A stretch of 50,325 bases of DNA from Flavobacteriaceae bacterium (GTDB lineage: Bacteria; Bacteroidota; Bacteroidia; Flavobacteriales; Flavobacteriaceae), in assembly GCA_013001285.1 (NCBI GenBank), contig JABDMU010000037.1, positions 1-50,325 of the forward strand, written 5' to 3'. Shown piece after piece: positions 1 through 8,420 of the stretch (position 1 is the stretch's first letter; each line of letters opens with the position of its first letter). A program made the translations under genes and the position numbers. Below the pieces are notes generated by a model. That model saw only the letters and a list, made by a program, of their open reading frames with translations, searched no databases and had not been told where the DNA came from.

Positions 1-156
1 GGGGTAGTTTCGGCCGCAAGACAAAAGAAATTAGATGGAGTGTATTGCCCAAGATGTAAGTCGGAAGACATTTTAGTAGATTCTAATTATTGTCGCGTAT
101 GCGGAACAGATTTAACGCCTACAAATAACCCTAACTCCATAGATGATTTGCCATAG
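1..156 (+). CDS. C-terminal end of a zinc-ribbon protein (5' truncated by window edge)
   Basis: Frame 1 is open from the first base to a TAG at 154-156 and codes for 51 residues. The segment holds two CxxC pairs, CPRC near residue 16 and CRVCG near residue 33, which is the four-cysteine pattern of a small zinc ribbon, followed by a short polar tail. The N-terminal part lies outside the window, so the function cannot be named. Such ribbons often sit at the end of membrane or regulatory proteins in Bacteroidota. No terminator is obvious after it, and 132 bases without a clear gene separate it from the cytochrome. Confidence 0.6.
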   Translation, partial: GVVSAARQKKLDGVYCPRCKSEDILVDSNYCRVCGTDLTPTNNPNSIDDLP

Positions 157-288
157 TTAACCATTCCAGAAACTCATTTTTCTTCCACTTCGTACCAAAG
201 TACTAAGTAGCACATCGTCCTCACTCCTACGCTTTTCGAGCTACGGAGCGTAAGGAATAATTCCGTATCTTAAGTCAAACGGTTTATT

Positions 289-708
289 ATGTCGTTCAGC
301 TTTAAAATAGGGTTCTTTTCTTTTCTGCTTTTAGCGGTACACTTGCAACATTGTAATCAGACTACTCATGCAACAAAAGAGGAACACATCGAGGTTTCCG
401 TTGATTCCACGAATGCCATAACATCTGTTGATACCGAAGCATTTGAAGCCAACTCTAATGTCACCCGAACCGTCCTCATCACCCATTGTGGGAGCTGTCA
501 TCAAAGCACACTGCCAACCCAAAAGGCTGGCGCGATTGCAGTATTCGACCTGGATAAAAATGACGCCTGGCATGAAGATCTTCTTGAAGAACATCTGGAA
601 GGCATTGGCAATCGTCTGCTTAATAAGAGCGACATCACCGAAGCTCAAAAAGAAGCCATTGCTACTTTTATAGAGGCAAAAGCGAAACAATTGGAGCATG
701 AACCTTAA
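289..708 (+). CDS. small exported mono-haem c-type cytochrome-like protein
   Basis: The 139-residue product starts with a hydrophobic export segment (about residues 5-20) ending in a Cys at residue 22. The context LQHC is only a poor lipobox, so lipid anchoring is possible but not certain. One haem-binding motif CGSCH lies near residues 67-71, followed by a mainly helical C-terminal part. It should therefore be a periplasmic electron carrier or haem sensor. The only Met is the initiator, so the usual distal Met haem ligand is absent. A His in the segment WHEDLLEEH could replace it. It is convergent with the CHRD lipoprotein gene. No partner oxidase or reductase is adjacent. Confidence 0.6.
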   Translation: MSFSFKIGFFSFLLLAVHLQHCNQTTHATKEEHIEVSVDSTNAITSVDTEAFEANSNVTRTVLITHCGSCHQSTLPTQKAGAIAVFDLDKNDAWHEDLLEEHLEGIGNRLLNKSDITEAQKEAIATFIEAKAKQLEHEP

Positions 709-720
709 AAAACATCCATT

Positions 721-752
721 AAAAAATCCCGAAACAAAAACGCTTCGGGATT
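721..752 (-). terminator. intrinsic terminator for the CHRD lipoprotein gene
   Basis: A perfect 9-bp inverted repeat AATCCCGAA (725-733) / TTCGGGATT (744-752) encloses a 10-nt loop. Read on the minus strand, the stem is followed by TTTTTT, so it fits the end of the minus-strand gene that stops at 777. It can also form downstream of the plus-strand cytochrome gene, though without a T-tract in that direction. Confidence 0.75.
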
Positions 753-776
753 AAATATCGCATCTTATTATTTTAA

Positions 777-1298
777 TTAGAGTTGTCCGCGTAATTCCCC
801 TGAAGGAATGCCTTCGGTATGCACATTTACATAGATCATTCCATCTTTGATGGCCTGGATGAGCGCATCGAGATCGCCAGCTAGTGCTCCCACGACATCT
901 TCCGCAGTGATCACCCCTTGTGCCAATACACCATTGGCAGGTCCTGATGGTTGATCAGGGTTCGCATACAAGGCTGCCACAACACCACCATTGGAACCTT
1001 CTGGTGCCAAATGGAAATGAGCACCCCAGACATCGTCCACATTAGCCGTATTGACCTTGTACCATATACTGTTACCATCTTTACTGATCTTAACAATGGC
1101 CACACCAGCGCCCTTTGATTCATTAGAGGGCACTTCATTTCGGCCATTCAATGAGGTGGTATAGGTCCTCTTTTTGGAATGCGCTCGTAGTTCTTCATCG
1201 CTGGTCACTCCTTGTGATTCTGGACTACATCCTGAAAATAGGAACATGACAAGTGCAGCTAACAACAGCGCACCTTTAAAATAATTTTTTGTTTTCAT
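777..1298 (-). CDS. CHRD domain lipoprotein
   Basis: The 173-residue product has a lipoprotein signal ending in the lipobox FSGC (Cys24), so it is predicted to be anchored in the envelope. Residues about 45-173 match the CHRD domain: an opening Y-T-T-S-L-N-G-x-N-E-V-P segment, a central A-H-F-H-L motif, and the terminal V-N-V-H-T-E...P-x-G-E-L-R-G signature. The domain was first described in chordin, and its bacterial role is unknown beyond a likely extracytoplasmic binding or structural function. The gene stands alone with its own terminator (721-752). About 170 bases without a convincing gene separate it from the ABC permease gene. Confidence 0.85.
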   Translation of the reverse strand: MKTKNYFKGALLLAALVMFLFSGCSPESQGVTSDEELRAHSKKRTYTTSLNGRNEVPSNESKGAGVAIVKISKDGNSIWYKVNTANVDDVWGAHFHLAPEGSNGGVVAALYANPDQPSGPANGVLAQGVITAEDVVGALAGDLDALIQAIKDGMIYVNVHTEGIPSGELRGQL

Positions 1299-1472
1299 AG
1301 TGTATGTTTTTAGGACCCGTCAGATAGCCGATAATGAAGATTCGTGGCGGGTTCAGCAAAAGACCTTTCAGGCCGAAGTTAGTCTACTAAAAATAGTGTT
1401 TTTTATGAACTTATGGAAGCCCATCATCTTATTTAACACAAACGTTTATCAGGCTTTGGCCTTTAATTTAGA

Positions 1473-4019
1473 TCAAACTTCCTTACGAAGTACTTCAAGT
1501 GGCGGACTTCTAAGTACGCTTCCAATATTACTCATTCCAATGAGTAATACTAATAAGGTAATTCCAGGTAAGAATACCAAGAAGGGCACTATTGAAGGCA
1601 CAAAAGGCTCTTCAAATAATAAGGTAGCCAACAACTGACTGCCAACTAGAGACAATAGAATACCAACCAAACTTCCTAAGATCCCTAAATACAAGTATTC
1701 TAAGGCAGTGATCTTTAATATCTGTCGGCTTTTAGCACCCATGGTACGTAATAAAACGCTCTCACGTATGCGTTGGTATTTACTGGTTCGTACAGAACCA
1801 ATAAGTACAATGATCCCAGTAAGTATGCTGAAAAAGGCCATAAAATTGATCACCCAGGTCACCTTATCCAAAACATCTTCTACAATAGTGTACATCTGCC
1901 TTAGATCGATCACAGAAACATTCGGGAATTTCTTAACAAGATCACGTTGTAATAAGGCCGAACTCGGCGCATCGGGTACAAAGGCCGTGACAACATGAAA
2001 TTGTGGGGCGTCTTCTAAAACACCAGTAGGAAATACGATCATGAAATTCATTTGCATCTGTGCCCAATCTACCGTACGAATACTACCTACAGTTGTTTCC
2101 ATAAGTACACCTTGAATATTAAACACAATGTCATCACCTATTTTCAGATCAGCATTTCCAGCGAGATCTTCAGATATAGAGATCACTACCGGATCACCCG
2201 AATTCAACTTTGGGGTCCACTCCCCTTCTATGATGACTTCTGAAGCGATCAACGAATCCCGATACGTGGTTCTAAACTCATGGTTTAACACCCAGCGGTC
2301 TACAGTTGAAGATGTATCTTTTCGAATGTCGTTTACTAAATTTCCATTTATACTATGCACACGCATGGTTACCAACGACAATTGGTCAATGATCTTTAAA
2401 TCCTGTTGTGAAATGGTTTGGGCAACAGCCTCTTTCTGCTCCGATTGTACATCAAGCATGATCACATTTGCCATATCGCCTGTACCTGAAAGTGCTGTCT
2501 TGGCTAAAAGGATATCCTTGGTAAAGTATAAGGTACTTATTAAAAATGTACCTAAACCAATGGCTAGGATCAATACCATGGTCTGATTATTAGGGCGGAA
2601 TAAATTCAATAAGCTCTGACGGGAGGTAAACCCCCAACGTGATGGAAAAAATTTCTTGATCAAGGTCATAGATAATGCCGCGATCCCTGCGAGTATTGAA
2701 AACGTGATAACCACACCAATTGTAAATGCAAATGCGAAACTAAGATTTTTCAATAGCCAAAATGAGAAGCCATACATAAAAAATAAAATGGCAATAAATG
2801 TTAAAATACGTGCTCTTCGAGGTTTTTTAGCTCCATTCTGACTCACACGTAAAACTTCTAGAGGTGAGACATACCAGGTGCTGAGCAGCGGTAAAAGTGC
2901 AAACAAGATCGACATCAAAAGCCCGAGAAGTAGTCCCATGACAAGGGGTTTGAGCGTGATGGTTATCTCGACATCAAAAGGTAAAAATTCCTGCAATATA
3001 TACGGAAAAGTCTCTTGCAGTAAAACGCCCAGTACAGTACCAATAATTCCGCCTAAAAGCCCCATTCCTGCCACCTGAATTAAAAAGATAAAAAACGATT
3101 GCTTTCTGGACGCACCAAGACATTTTAATACAGCAACAGATGCGAGTTTTTCTTTGATATATATATGAACAGAGCTAGCAATACCAATACAACCCAAGAG
3201 CAGTGCTATAAATGCTGCGAGATTTAAAAACTTTCCAAAATTGTCGTAGCTGCGTCCTAGTCGCCGACTCGTGCTTGTATGGGTATCGATATCTGCGTTT
3301 TCATCATCTAACAGTGGATCAACCTTTTCATCCAAAAGTTTGAGATCCATGTCTGGTGCTTCAAAATAATACTGGTATTCCTTTCGGCTTCCCACTTGTA
3401 AAAGTGCAGTTTCTGAAATTAGATCAAATGGAATGAGAACCGTGGGCGCAACTGCCGAAGAGATAGCTCCAGAACCTGGAATCGACTTTAATTCACCAAC
3501 AATTGGTAAGGTCAATTCACCCAATTTTATAGAATCCCCAACCTGAACATCAAATTGCAATAGCATGGTGGCATCAACTACTGCCCCACCTGATGATTGA
3601 TAGGTAGTTCCTGCCGAAGGTGGCTCGGTAGTAAGGTTGCCATAAAATGGAAATTGGCCTTCAATACCGCGAACACGCACTAACTTGGCGCCTCCATTTT
3701 TTGGGAATGCCGCCATTGATGAAAAGGTAACCTCTGAAGCATCGGCACCACCTAATGAATCTATGATAGACAATACACGCTCCGATGGGAGATTATTGGT
3801 GTCGATCAAAAAATCAGCGCCCATTAAAGACTTCGACTGTCGTTGAATATTTTCCTTAAGGTTATCGCTAAACAATTGAATCGAAACTACTGCAGCAATC
3901 CCCAAAATGATGGAGGCCATAAATAGGAGGAGTCGGCCACTACTCGCCTTCCCGTCTCGCCATGCCATTTTAAATAACCAGCCAATTCCTGCTTTGGTAT
4001 GTGATTTTTTGAATTTCAA
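1473..4019 (-). CDS. ybbP: ABC transporter permease, YbbP/FtsX family
   Basis: The 848-residue membrane protein has one N-terminal membrane segment (about 30-50), a large extracytoplasmic domain, a three-helix FtsX bundle (about 260-385), two further central helices, a second extracytoplasmic domain, and a C-terminal FtsX bundle (about 735-840) ending in P-L-E-V-L-R-K. This duplicated FtsX architecture is typical of YbbP. The gene follows the ATPase gene, and its predicted start is TTG, overlapping the ybbA stop as TTGA (4016-4019), which suggests translational coupling. An internal ATG at 3968 (Met18) is an alternative start. The ybbA-ybbP-tesA grouping is conserved in many Gram-negative bacteria. 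Substrate is not established, and export or extraction of a hydrophobic molecule is the usual guess. Confidence 0.88.
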   Translation of the reverse strand: MKFKKSHTKAGIGWLFKMAWRDGKASSGRLLLFMASIILGIAAVVSIQLFSDNLKENIQRQSKSLMGADFLIDTNNLPSERVLSIIDSLGGADASEVTFSSMAAFPKNGGAKLVRVRGIEGQFPFYGNLTTEPPSAGTTYQSSGGAVVDATMLLQFDVQVGDSIKLGELTLPIVGELKSIPGSGAISSAVAPTVLIPFDLISETALLQVGSRKEYQYYFEAPDMDLKLLDEKVDPLLDDENADIDTHTSTSRRLGRSYDNFGKFLNLAAFIALLLGCIGIASSVHIYIKEKLASVAVLKCLGASRKQSFFIFLIQVAGMGLLGGIIGTVLGVLLQETFPYILQEFLPFDVEITITLKPLVMGLLLGLLMSILFALLPLLSTWYVSPLEVLRVSQNGAKKPRRARILTFIAILFFMYGFSFWLLKNLSFAFAFTIGVVITFSILAGIAALSMTLIKKFFPSRWGFTSRQSLLNLFRPNNQTMVLILAIGLGTFLISTLYFTKDILLAKTALSGTGDMANVIMLDVQSEQKEAVAQTISQQDLKIIDQLSLVTMRVHSINGNLVNDIRKDTSSTVDRWVLNHEFRTTYRDSLIASEVIIEGEWTPKLNSGDPVVISISEDLAGNADLKIGDDIVFNIQGVLMETTVGSIRTVDWAQMQMNFMIVFPTGVLEDAPQFHVVTAFVPDAPSSALLQRDLVKKFPNVSVIDLRQMYTIVEDVLDKVTWVINFMAFFSILTGIIVLIGSVRTSKYQRIRESVLLRTMGAKSRQILKITALEYLYLGILGSLVGILLSLVGSQLLATLLFEEPFVPSIVPFLVFLPGITLLVLLIGMSNIGSVLRSPPLEVLRKEV

Positions 4020-4705
4020 TGGACTGCCGTTCTTTCGTTGCTAAAAATCTTTCCACCCTTTAATCTTAGTATTTGTTGGGTTTTATTGGCCAAATCCAGA
4101 TCATGAGATACTATGACCAGCGTTGTTCCAGCTTCTTTGTTCAGATCGAACAACAACTGGACTACTTTTTCTCCTGTTTCTTCATCAAGATTTCCAGTTG
4201 GTTCATCAGCAAAAATAATGCTTGGTGTATTCGAAAAAGCTCTTGCCAAAGCAACACGTTGCTGCTCTCCTCCCGATAATTGCGACGGATAATGATGCAC
4301 GCGATTAGCAAGTCCAACCTTTTCAAGTAATTCCAGTCCAACGCTTTGCGCATTTTTAGCACCTTGTAATTCTAGGGGTACGACAACATTTTCTAAGGCG
4401 GTGAGTGTTGGTAATAACTGAAAATTCTGAAAAATAAATCCAACTTCATCATTGCGCAATTTGGCGCGTTCATCTTCGCTTAGGTCCTGCAGTTTATGAC
4501 CGCATAATTCAACAGTACCATGGCCCGGATAGTCTAATCCAGCGCATAAACCCAGTAAAGTGGTCTTGCCACTACCTGAAGGACCAACAATGGCGAAGGT
4601 CTCTCCTTGTTCAACTTCGAAAGTAATATCTTGTAAAACAGTAATACTTTTTGAACCGCTTTTATAAGTCTTTTCGAGCTCGTGAATCTTTAATATCTTT
4701 GTCAT
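4016..4705 (-). CDS. ybbA: ABC transporter ATP-binding protein, YbbA/LolD type
   Basis: The 229-residue cytoplasmic ATPase has a Walker A motif GPSGSGKT (residues 41-48), the Q-loop segment F-Q-N-F, the ABC signature LSGGE (143-147), Walker B IIFADE (163-168) and a switch His in VSHD. Its closest family is the LolD/MacB/YbbA group, which energises FtsX-type permeases. It is transcribed first, with the permease gene overlapping its stop. It is divergent from the esterase gene across a short region that must hold both promoters, although I cannot pick a clear promoter match there. Confidence 0.92.
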   Translation of the reverse strand: MTKILKIHELEKTYKSGSKSITVLQDITFEVEQGETFAIVGPSGSGKTTLLGLCAGLDYPGHGTVELCGHKLQDLSEDERAKLRNDEVGFIFQNFQLLPTLTALENVVVPLELQGAKNAQSVGLELLEKVGLANRVHHYPSQLSGGEQQRVALARAFSNTPSIIFADEPTGNLDEETGEKVVQLLFDLNKEAGTTLVIVSHDLDLANKTQQILRLKGGKIFSNERTAVH

Positions 4706-4779
4706 ATCCTTTTGTGAAAAAATAGAAGGCCCAAAATAAGTAAATGATTTTGAATATAAATACTCATCCGTCCCAGATT

Positions 4780-5484
4780 ATGTTAATGTTTCGTTATTTT
4801 ATTCTCGCCGTTTTGTTGTCGGCTTGTAAAGGAGATGGTGCTCAGAAGACGACTGAAGCTCAAGAAGATTCTATTGAAAATGAAGCTATCTCTGAAACTA
4901 AAACAGCAACTAAAACCATTTTATTCTTTGGTGACAGTTTAACAGCCGGCTACGGATTAGAAGACAGTAGTGAGGCTTTCCCAGCCATAATTCAATCAAA
5001 AATAGATTCTTTAGAACTTGATTATGAGGTGATAAATTCTGGCGTGAGTGGCGAAACTACAGCTGGTGGATTGGGTCGCATCAATTGGGTGCTTAATCAG
5101 CAGGTTGATGTATTCGTACTTGAATTAGGTGCTAATGATGGCTTACGAGGTATTTCCCTAACAGAAACCCGTGCAAATTTACAAGCGATAATTAGCACGG
5201 TAAAAGAAAAATATCCTGATGCTATTATAATTCTTGCCGGCATGCAGCTCCCACCAAACCTTGGTCAGGATTATACCTTAGAGTTCAAAACTATTTTTAC
5301 TGAACTAACCGAAACCAATGGTCTAAAACTCATTCCTTTTCTATTAAAAGATGTTGGAGGTATTCCTGAATTAAATCTCGCCGATGGCATTCATCCTAAT
5401 GTTGAAGGGCAAAAGATCGTTGCGAATAATGTTTGGGAAATTTTAAAATTGGTCATAGATAAACAGACTAAAAAATCCTTATAA
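4780..5484 (+). CDS. tesA: TesA-like SGNH/GDSL lipoprotein esterase (arylesterase/thioesterase I)
   Basis: SGNH hydrolase blocks are all visible. Numbered from an in-frame ATG at 4744, block I is FFGDSL with nucleophile Ser65, block II is the S-G-V-S-G-E-T segment (about 99-105), block III is GAND with Asn131, and block V is DGIH with Asp214 and His217. The N-terminus carries a lipobox LSAC (Cys28), so the mature enzyme is likely lipid-anchored in the envelope. Start choice: ATG at 4780 or 4786 gives a compact lipoprotein signal, while the ATG at 4744 would add an odd polar extension. The enzyme should cleave acyl or aryl esters or thioesters. Divergent pairing with ybbAP is a conserved arrangement. 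Confidence 0.85.
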   Translation: MLMFRYFILAVLLSACKGDGAQKTTEAQEDSIENEAISETKTATKTILFFGDSLTAGYGLEDSSEAFPAIIQSKIDSLELDYEVINSGVSGETTAGGLGRINWVLNQQVDVFVLELGANDGLRGISLTETRANLQAIISTVKEKYPDAIIILAGMQLPPNLGQDYTLEFKTIFTELTETNGLKLIPFLLKDVGGIPELNLADGIHPNVEGQKIVANNVWEILKLVIDKQTKKSL

Positions 5485-5512
5485 TAATTATTTTTAAAAA
5501 CTAAATTTAAGC

Positions 5513-5520
5513 TTACTTTG
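5513..5520 (+). promoter_or_regulatory. possible -7 element of glsA
   Basis: TTACTTTG differs at one position from the Bacteroidota -7 consensus TAnnTTTG and lies 28 nt before the glsA start. No clear -33 TTG is visible at the right distance, so this is a weak call. Confidence 0.3.
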
Positions 5521-5548
5521 TTAATCATTTAACAATGACCAAAATAGC

Positions 5549-6469
5549 ATGGCATATAATTACAGAACAATAATTGAAAAGGCTTATCAAATGGCTAATT
5601 CAATGGAAGATGAAGGCAAATTAGCGACCTATATTCCAGAATTGGCAAATGTTGATCCATCAAAGTTTGGTGTTCATATGACCAAGGTAAATGGTGATAA
5701 TTTTGGTATGGGTGATCATCTGGAGAGATTTTCGATACAAAGTATTGCCAAAGTGCTATCTTTAACCTTGGCCTATAAGATTTTAGGTGAAGAAATCTGG
5801 AAGCGTATAGATGTAGAACCTTCAGGAACCAAATTTGATTCCTTGTTATTACTAGAAACAAATAACGGGATCCCTCGTAATCCGTTCGTCAATTCTGGGG
5901 CTATTGTAATATGCGATATCCTCATTTCGCATTTGGATGACGCACGCGAAGAATTTCTTGCCTTTGTTAGAAAACTAAGCGATTTACCTGAGCTAAACTA
6001 TTCAGATAAGATTGCCGATTCAGAAAAAATGTATGGTTACAGAAATGTGGCGCTCTGTAATTTTATAAAGTCCTTCGGAAATATAGAAAACGAACCAGCT
6101 GTAGTTCTCGATTTCTATTTTGACATGTGCTCTTTGGAAATGAACTGTCAGGAACTCTCTTATACCATATCGTTTCTTGCTAATAATGGTTATAAACTCT
6201 CCAACAATGAAGTCATTGTTAGCTCAAGTCAATCAAAACGAATTAATGCACTCATGTTAACCTGCGGATTTTATGATGAATCTGGAGAATTTGCATTTAA
6301 AGTCGGACTGCCGGGAAAAAGTGGAGTTGGCGGAGGCATTGTTGCCTTATATCCGAATAACTATGCTATTGCTGTTTGGAGTCCGAAATTGAACCCACAT
6401 GGAAACTCTTTTAAAGGGATGAAACTTCTTGAAGAAGTCACTACCCACTCTGAAATGAGTATTTTCTAA
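5549..6469 (+). CDS. glsA: glutaminase
   Basis: The 306-residue product matches the serine-dependent bacterial glutaminase family, which hydrolyses L-glutamine to L-glutamate and ammonia in the cytoplasm. The catalytic S-x-x-K pair is seen as FSIQSIAK (Ser65 and Lys68). Other family signatures are G-I-P-R-N-P-F-V-N-S-G-A (about 109-120) and the C-terminal G-K-S-G-V-G-G-G-I segment. Length is normal for the family. It is convergent with the metallopeptidase gene, with 9 bases between stop codons and no visible hairpin. Its place next to an ATP-grasp/amidoligase-type block may be chance or may reflect glutamate or glutamine handling, and this is inference only. Confidence 0.93.
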   Translation: MAYNYRTIIEKAYQMANSMEDEGKLATYIPELANVDPSKFGVHMTKVNGDNFGMGDHLERFSIQSIAKVLSLTLAYKILGEEIWKRIDVEPSGTKFDSLLLLETNNGIPRNPFVNSGAIVICDILISHLDDAREEFLAFVRKLSDLPELNYSDKIADSEKMYGYRNVALCNFIKSFGNIENEPAVVLDFYFDMCSLEMNCQELSYTISFLANNGYKLSNNEVIVSSSQSKRINALMLTCGFYDESGEFAFKVGLPGKSGVGGGIVALYPNNYAIAVWSPKLNPHGNSFKGMKLLEEVTTHSEMSIF

Positions 6470-6478
6470 TTTAATTAT

Positions 6479-7525
6479 TTATCTACGCTTGGGCCACAAT
6501 AACTGATGAATGAACTTCATTTTCTTAATCACACCAGGTGTGATGACAAAGGGATATACATCAGGAACACCCATAGCTCTATTGATACTATTAACCGCAA
6601 AGGATAAAGGAACACAGGTTTCAACAATAATATCGAAATCTTCAATTGCATATGGATCAAAAGAGGCTTTAGCTTTCATACCTTCCTCAATATCAATAGG
6701 TGTTACATTGAGACCAAAGAAATAAGCTGTTTCAACCATATCCATAACATGAAGATAGTGCGCCCAGCTTTCAGCCCAATCTTCCCAGGGATGTGAGGTA
6801 GCATACTTGCTTATGAATGAATCTTGCCAATTATTTATTGGACCTTGTTCATAATAGGTTTTTAAGGCTTGGGCATAATCACGTTCTTCATTTCCGAAAA
6901 TAATTCTGAACTCTTCTAAAAAATTGGGATTATTGGCCACTAATCGTTCCCAAAAATAGTGCCCCACTTCATGTCGAAGATGTCCAACAAGAGTGCGATA
7001 TGGTTCACGGAATTGCTTACGCATTTGCTCTCTCTTTACAGAATCAGCTTCCCTTAATAAAATTGTGATCACACCGTTAGCATGGCCTGTCAATATATTT
7101 GAATCATTACGCTGAGCAACAAAGTCAAAACATAAACCGTCATCTACTTTCATTTTACTTGGTATGGCTAAACCAATTTTCTGAAGTTGATAAATGAGTC
7201 GATGTTTTGCGACTTCCAGATTTCGCCAATGGTCAAAATTTTGTAGGTCAGAAAGGTCTGGTATGGTTCGGTTCAACTGACAAGCATTACAAAAGTCGTC
7301 TGGATCATCCCTCTCAATAACCCAATTACAAACTCTAAATTCATTATTTTTACAATACTTGTATTGAATTTGCTCACGATCGGAAATCAAGAATTCACTA
7401 CTCGGATCGAAGGTAAGCATCTTACGATCCTTATCTCTAAAACCTGTTAAATGTCCGCAATTATCACAAGTATAGTTTTCAAAATAAACCGAATAATTAC
7501 AATGACCACATTGAAAGATCTTCAT
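6479..7525 (-). CDS. zinc-ribbon plus putative zinc metallopeptidase (Peptidase_Mx family)
   Basis: The 348-residue protein begins with a zinc ribbon (C6, C9, C20, C23) and a second Cys set (C58, C66, C79, C82). A peptidase-like domain follows with HEVGH at residues 185-189, a match to HExxH, and a downstream W-E-D-W-A-E-S-W-A-H segment (about 247-256) that could supply the third zinc ligand. There is no signal peptide, so it should act in the cytoplasm. It is the last gene of the four-gene minus-strand block and starts 4 nt after the transglutaminase stop. Homologous genes sit beside the same partners in mycobacteria and proteobacteria. Substrate unknown. Confidence 0.85.
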   Translation of the reverse strand: MKIFQCGHCNYSVYFENYTCDNCGHLTGFRDKDRKMLTFDPSSEFLISDREQIQYKYCKNNEFRVCNWVIERDDPDDFCNACQLNRTIPDLSDLQNFDHWRNLEVAKHRLIYQLQKIGLAIPSKMKVDDGLCFDFVAQRNDSNILTGHANGVITILLREADSVKREQMRKQFREPYRTLVGHLRHEVGHYFWERLVANNPNFLEEFRIIFGNEERDYAQALKTYYEQGPINNWQDSFISKYATSHPWEDWAESWAHYLHVMDMVETAYFFGLNVTPIDIEEGMKAKASFDPYAIEDFDIIVETCVPLSFAVNSINRAMGVPDVYPFVITPGVIKKMKFIHQLLWPKRR

Positions 7526-7529
7526 CTAC

Positions 7530-8372
7530 TTATATTTTTTTAATAGTGAGTTCTGTTATTAATTTTGAATTTGCACTTCCTCGAATTCCTCCCGAAACGG
7601 GCATTGTATTCTCGTAATGAGCACTTGAGGCAATAGGGAAATGGGTGTTACCTGTTAGAATACCATGACTTGGATCTAAACCTAACCAGCCTGTGCCTGG
7701 TAAAAATACTTCTGTCCATGCATGTAATTCAAATGCAGGCACTTCCATATCAAAGTAATAGTATCCACTTACAAATCGTGCGGCAGCTCCTAAATGCCTT
7801 AAAACATTGATTTGCAGCCATGCTAGGTCTCTACATGATCCTTTTTTAAGAATAAAGGTCTCATCAGGAGACATTGGTGAACCAACTTCTCTATATTCAA
7901 TACTAAAATCCTTGTGTAATTGTTTTGTGAATTGACTTAAAAATTGAATCGTATTGTTTTCAGAAGCCTTTAAAATATCCTTTCCATAATCTGATAATGC
8001 TTTTGATATGTCTTGTTTTTCTAATGTAAAATAAAGCGACTTTTTCTGAGTTTCATCATATTTAAACGGCATTTCGTTGAAACTTTGTGGATATAAAATA
8101 AAATCAAACGGATTAAAGGGCTTATTTTCGATAATACTTTTGGTAGTAATGGTCAAGGATTCAGTCATACCTTCAAACCAGCAAAAAACCACAGTGTTGC
8201 TTTCATCATCTAGAATTTGTTTTTGTCCTTTGGGGCTCGGAGCTATATACATTGAAAAATCCTGTACTTCAAGGTAAGAGTTTTGTCTTGGGTAAAATCT
8301 GAAATAATGAGGTTCAAGAAAAACTTCTGAGCTAAACAAATAGGATGTTTCATGGGTTATTTCAAATTTCAT
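7530..8372 (-). CDS. bacterial transglutaminase-like cysteine protease family protein
   Basis: The 280-residue protein has the beta-rich N-terminal region typical of bacterial transglutaminase-like proteins (about 1-110), then a transglutaminase core with the complete catalytic triad: Cys180 in KKGSCRD, His217 in LHAWTE and Asp233 in GLDPSHG. Family members are usually peptidases or amidases rather than cross-linking enzymes. No signal peptide is seen. It lies between the alpha-E gene (48 nt upstream) and the metallopeptidase gene (4 nt downstream). In this context it probably cleaves or transfers a peptide bond made by the ATP-grasp partner, but that is inference. Confidence 0.87.
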   Translation of the reverse strand: MKFEITHETSYLFSSEVFLEPHYFRFYPRQNSYLEVQDFSMYIAPSPKGQKQILDDESNTVVFCWFEGMTESLTITTKSIIENKPFNPFDFILYPQSFNEMPFKYDETQKKSLYFTLEKQDISKALSDYGKDILKASENNTIQFLSQFTKQLHKDFSIEYREVGSPMSPDETFILKKGSCRDLAWLQINVLRHLGAAARFVSGYYYFDMEVPAFELHAWTEVFLPGTGWLGLDPSHGILTGNTHFPIASSAHYENTMPVSGGIRGSANSKLITELTIKKI

Positions 8373-8420
8373 TGCTTCAATCCTATTTCGTTTATTTTCC
8401 GATTGTGAATTCTATTTAAA

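Noticed and set aside
331-699. Minus-strand frame opposite the small cytochrome gene
   Set aside because: It mirrors the CxxCH gene, which has a clear haem motif; the opposite frame has none.
1300-1638. Plus-strand open frame across the CHRD promoter region and the ABC permease end
   Set aside because: It overlaps the well-supported permease gene on the other strand and has no recognisable domain.
2128-2586. Plus-strand frame inside the permease gene
   Set aside because: Shadow of the permease, with no start context and no domain.
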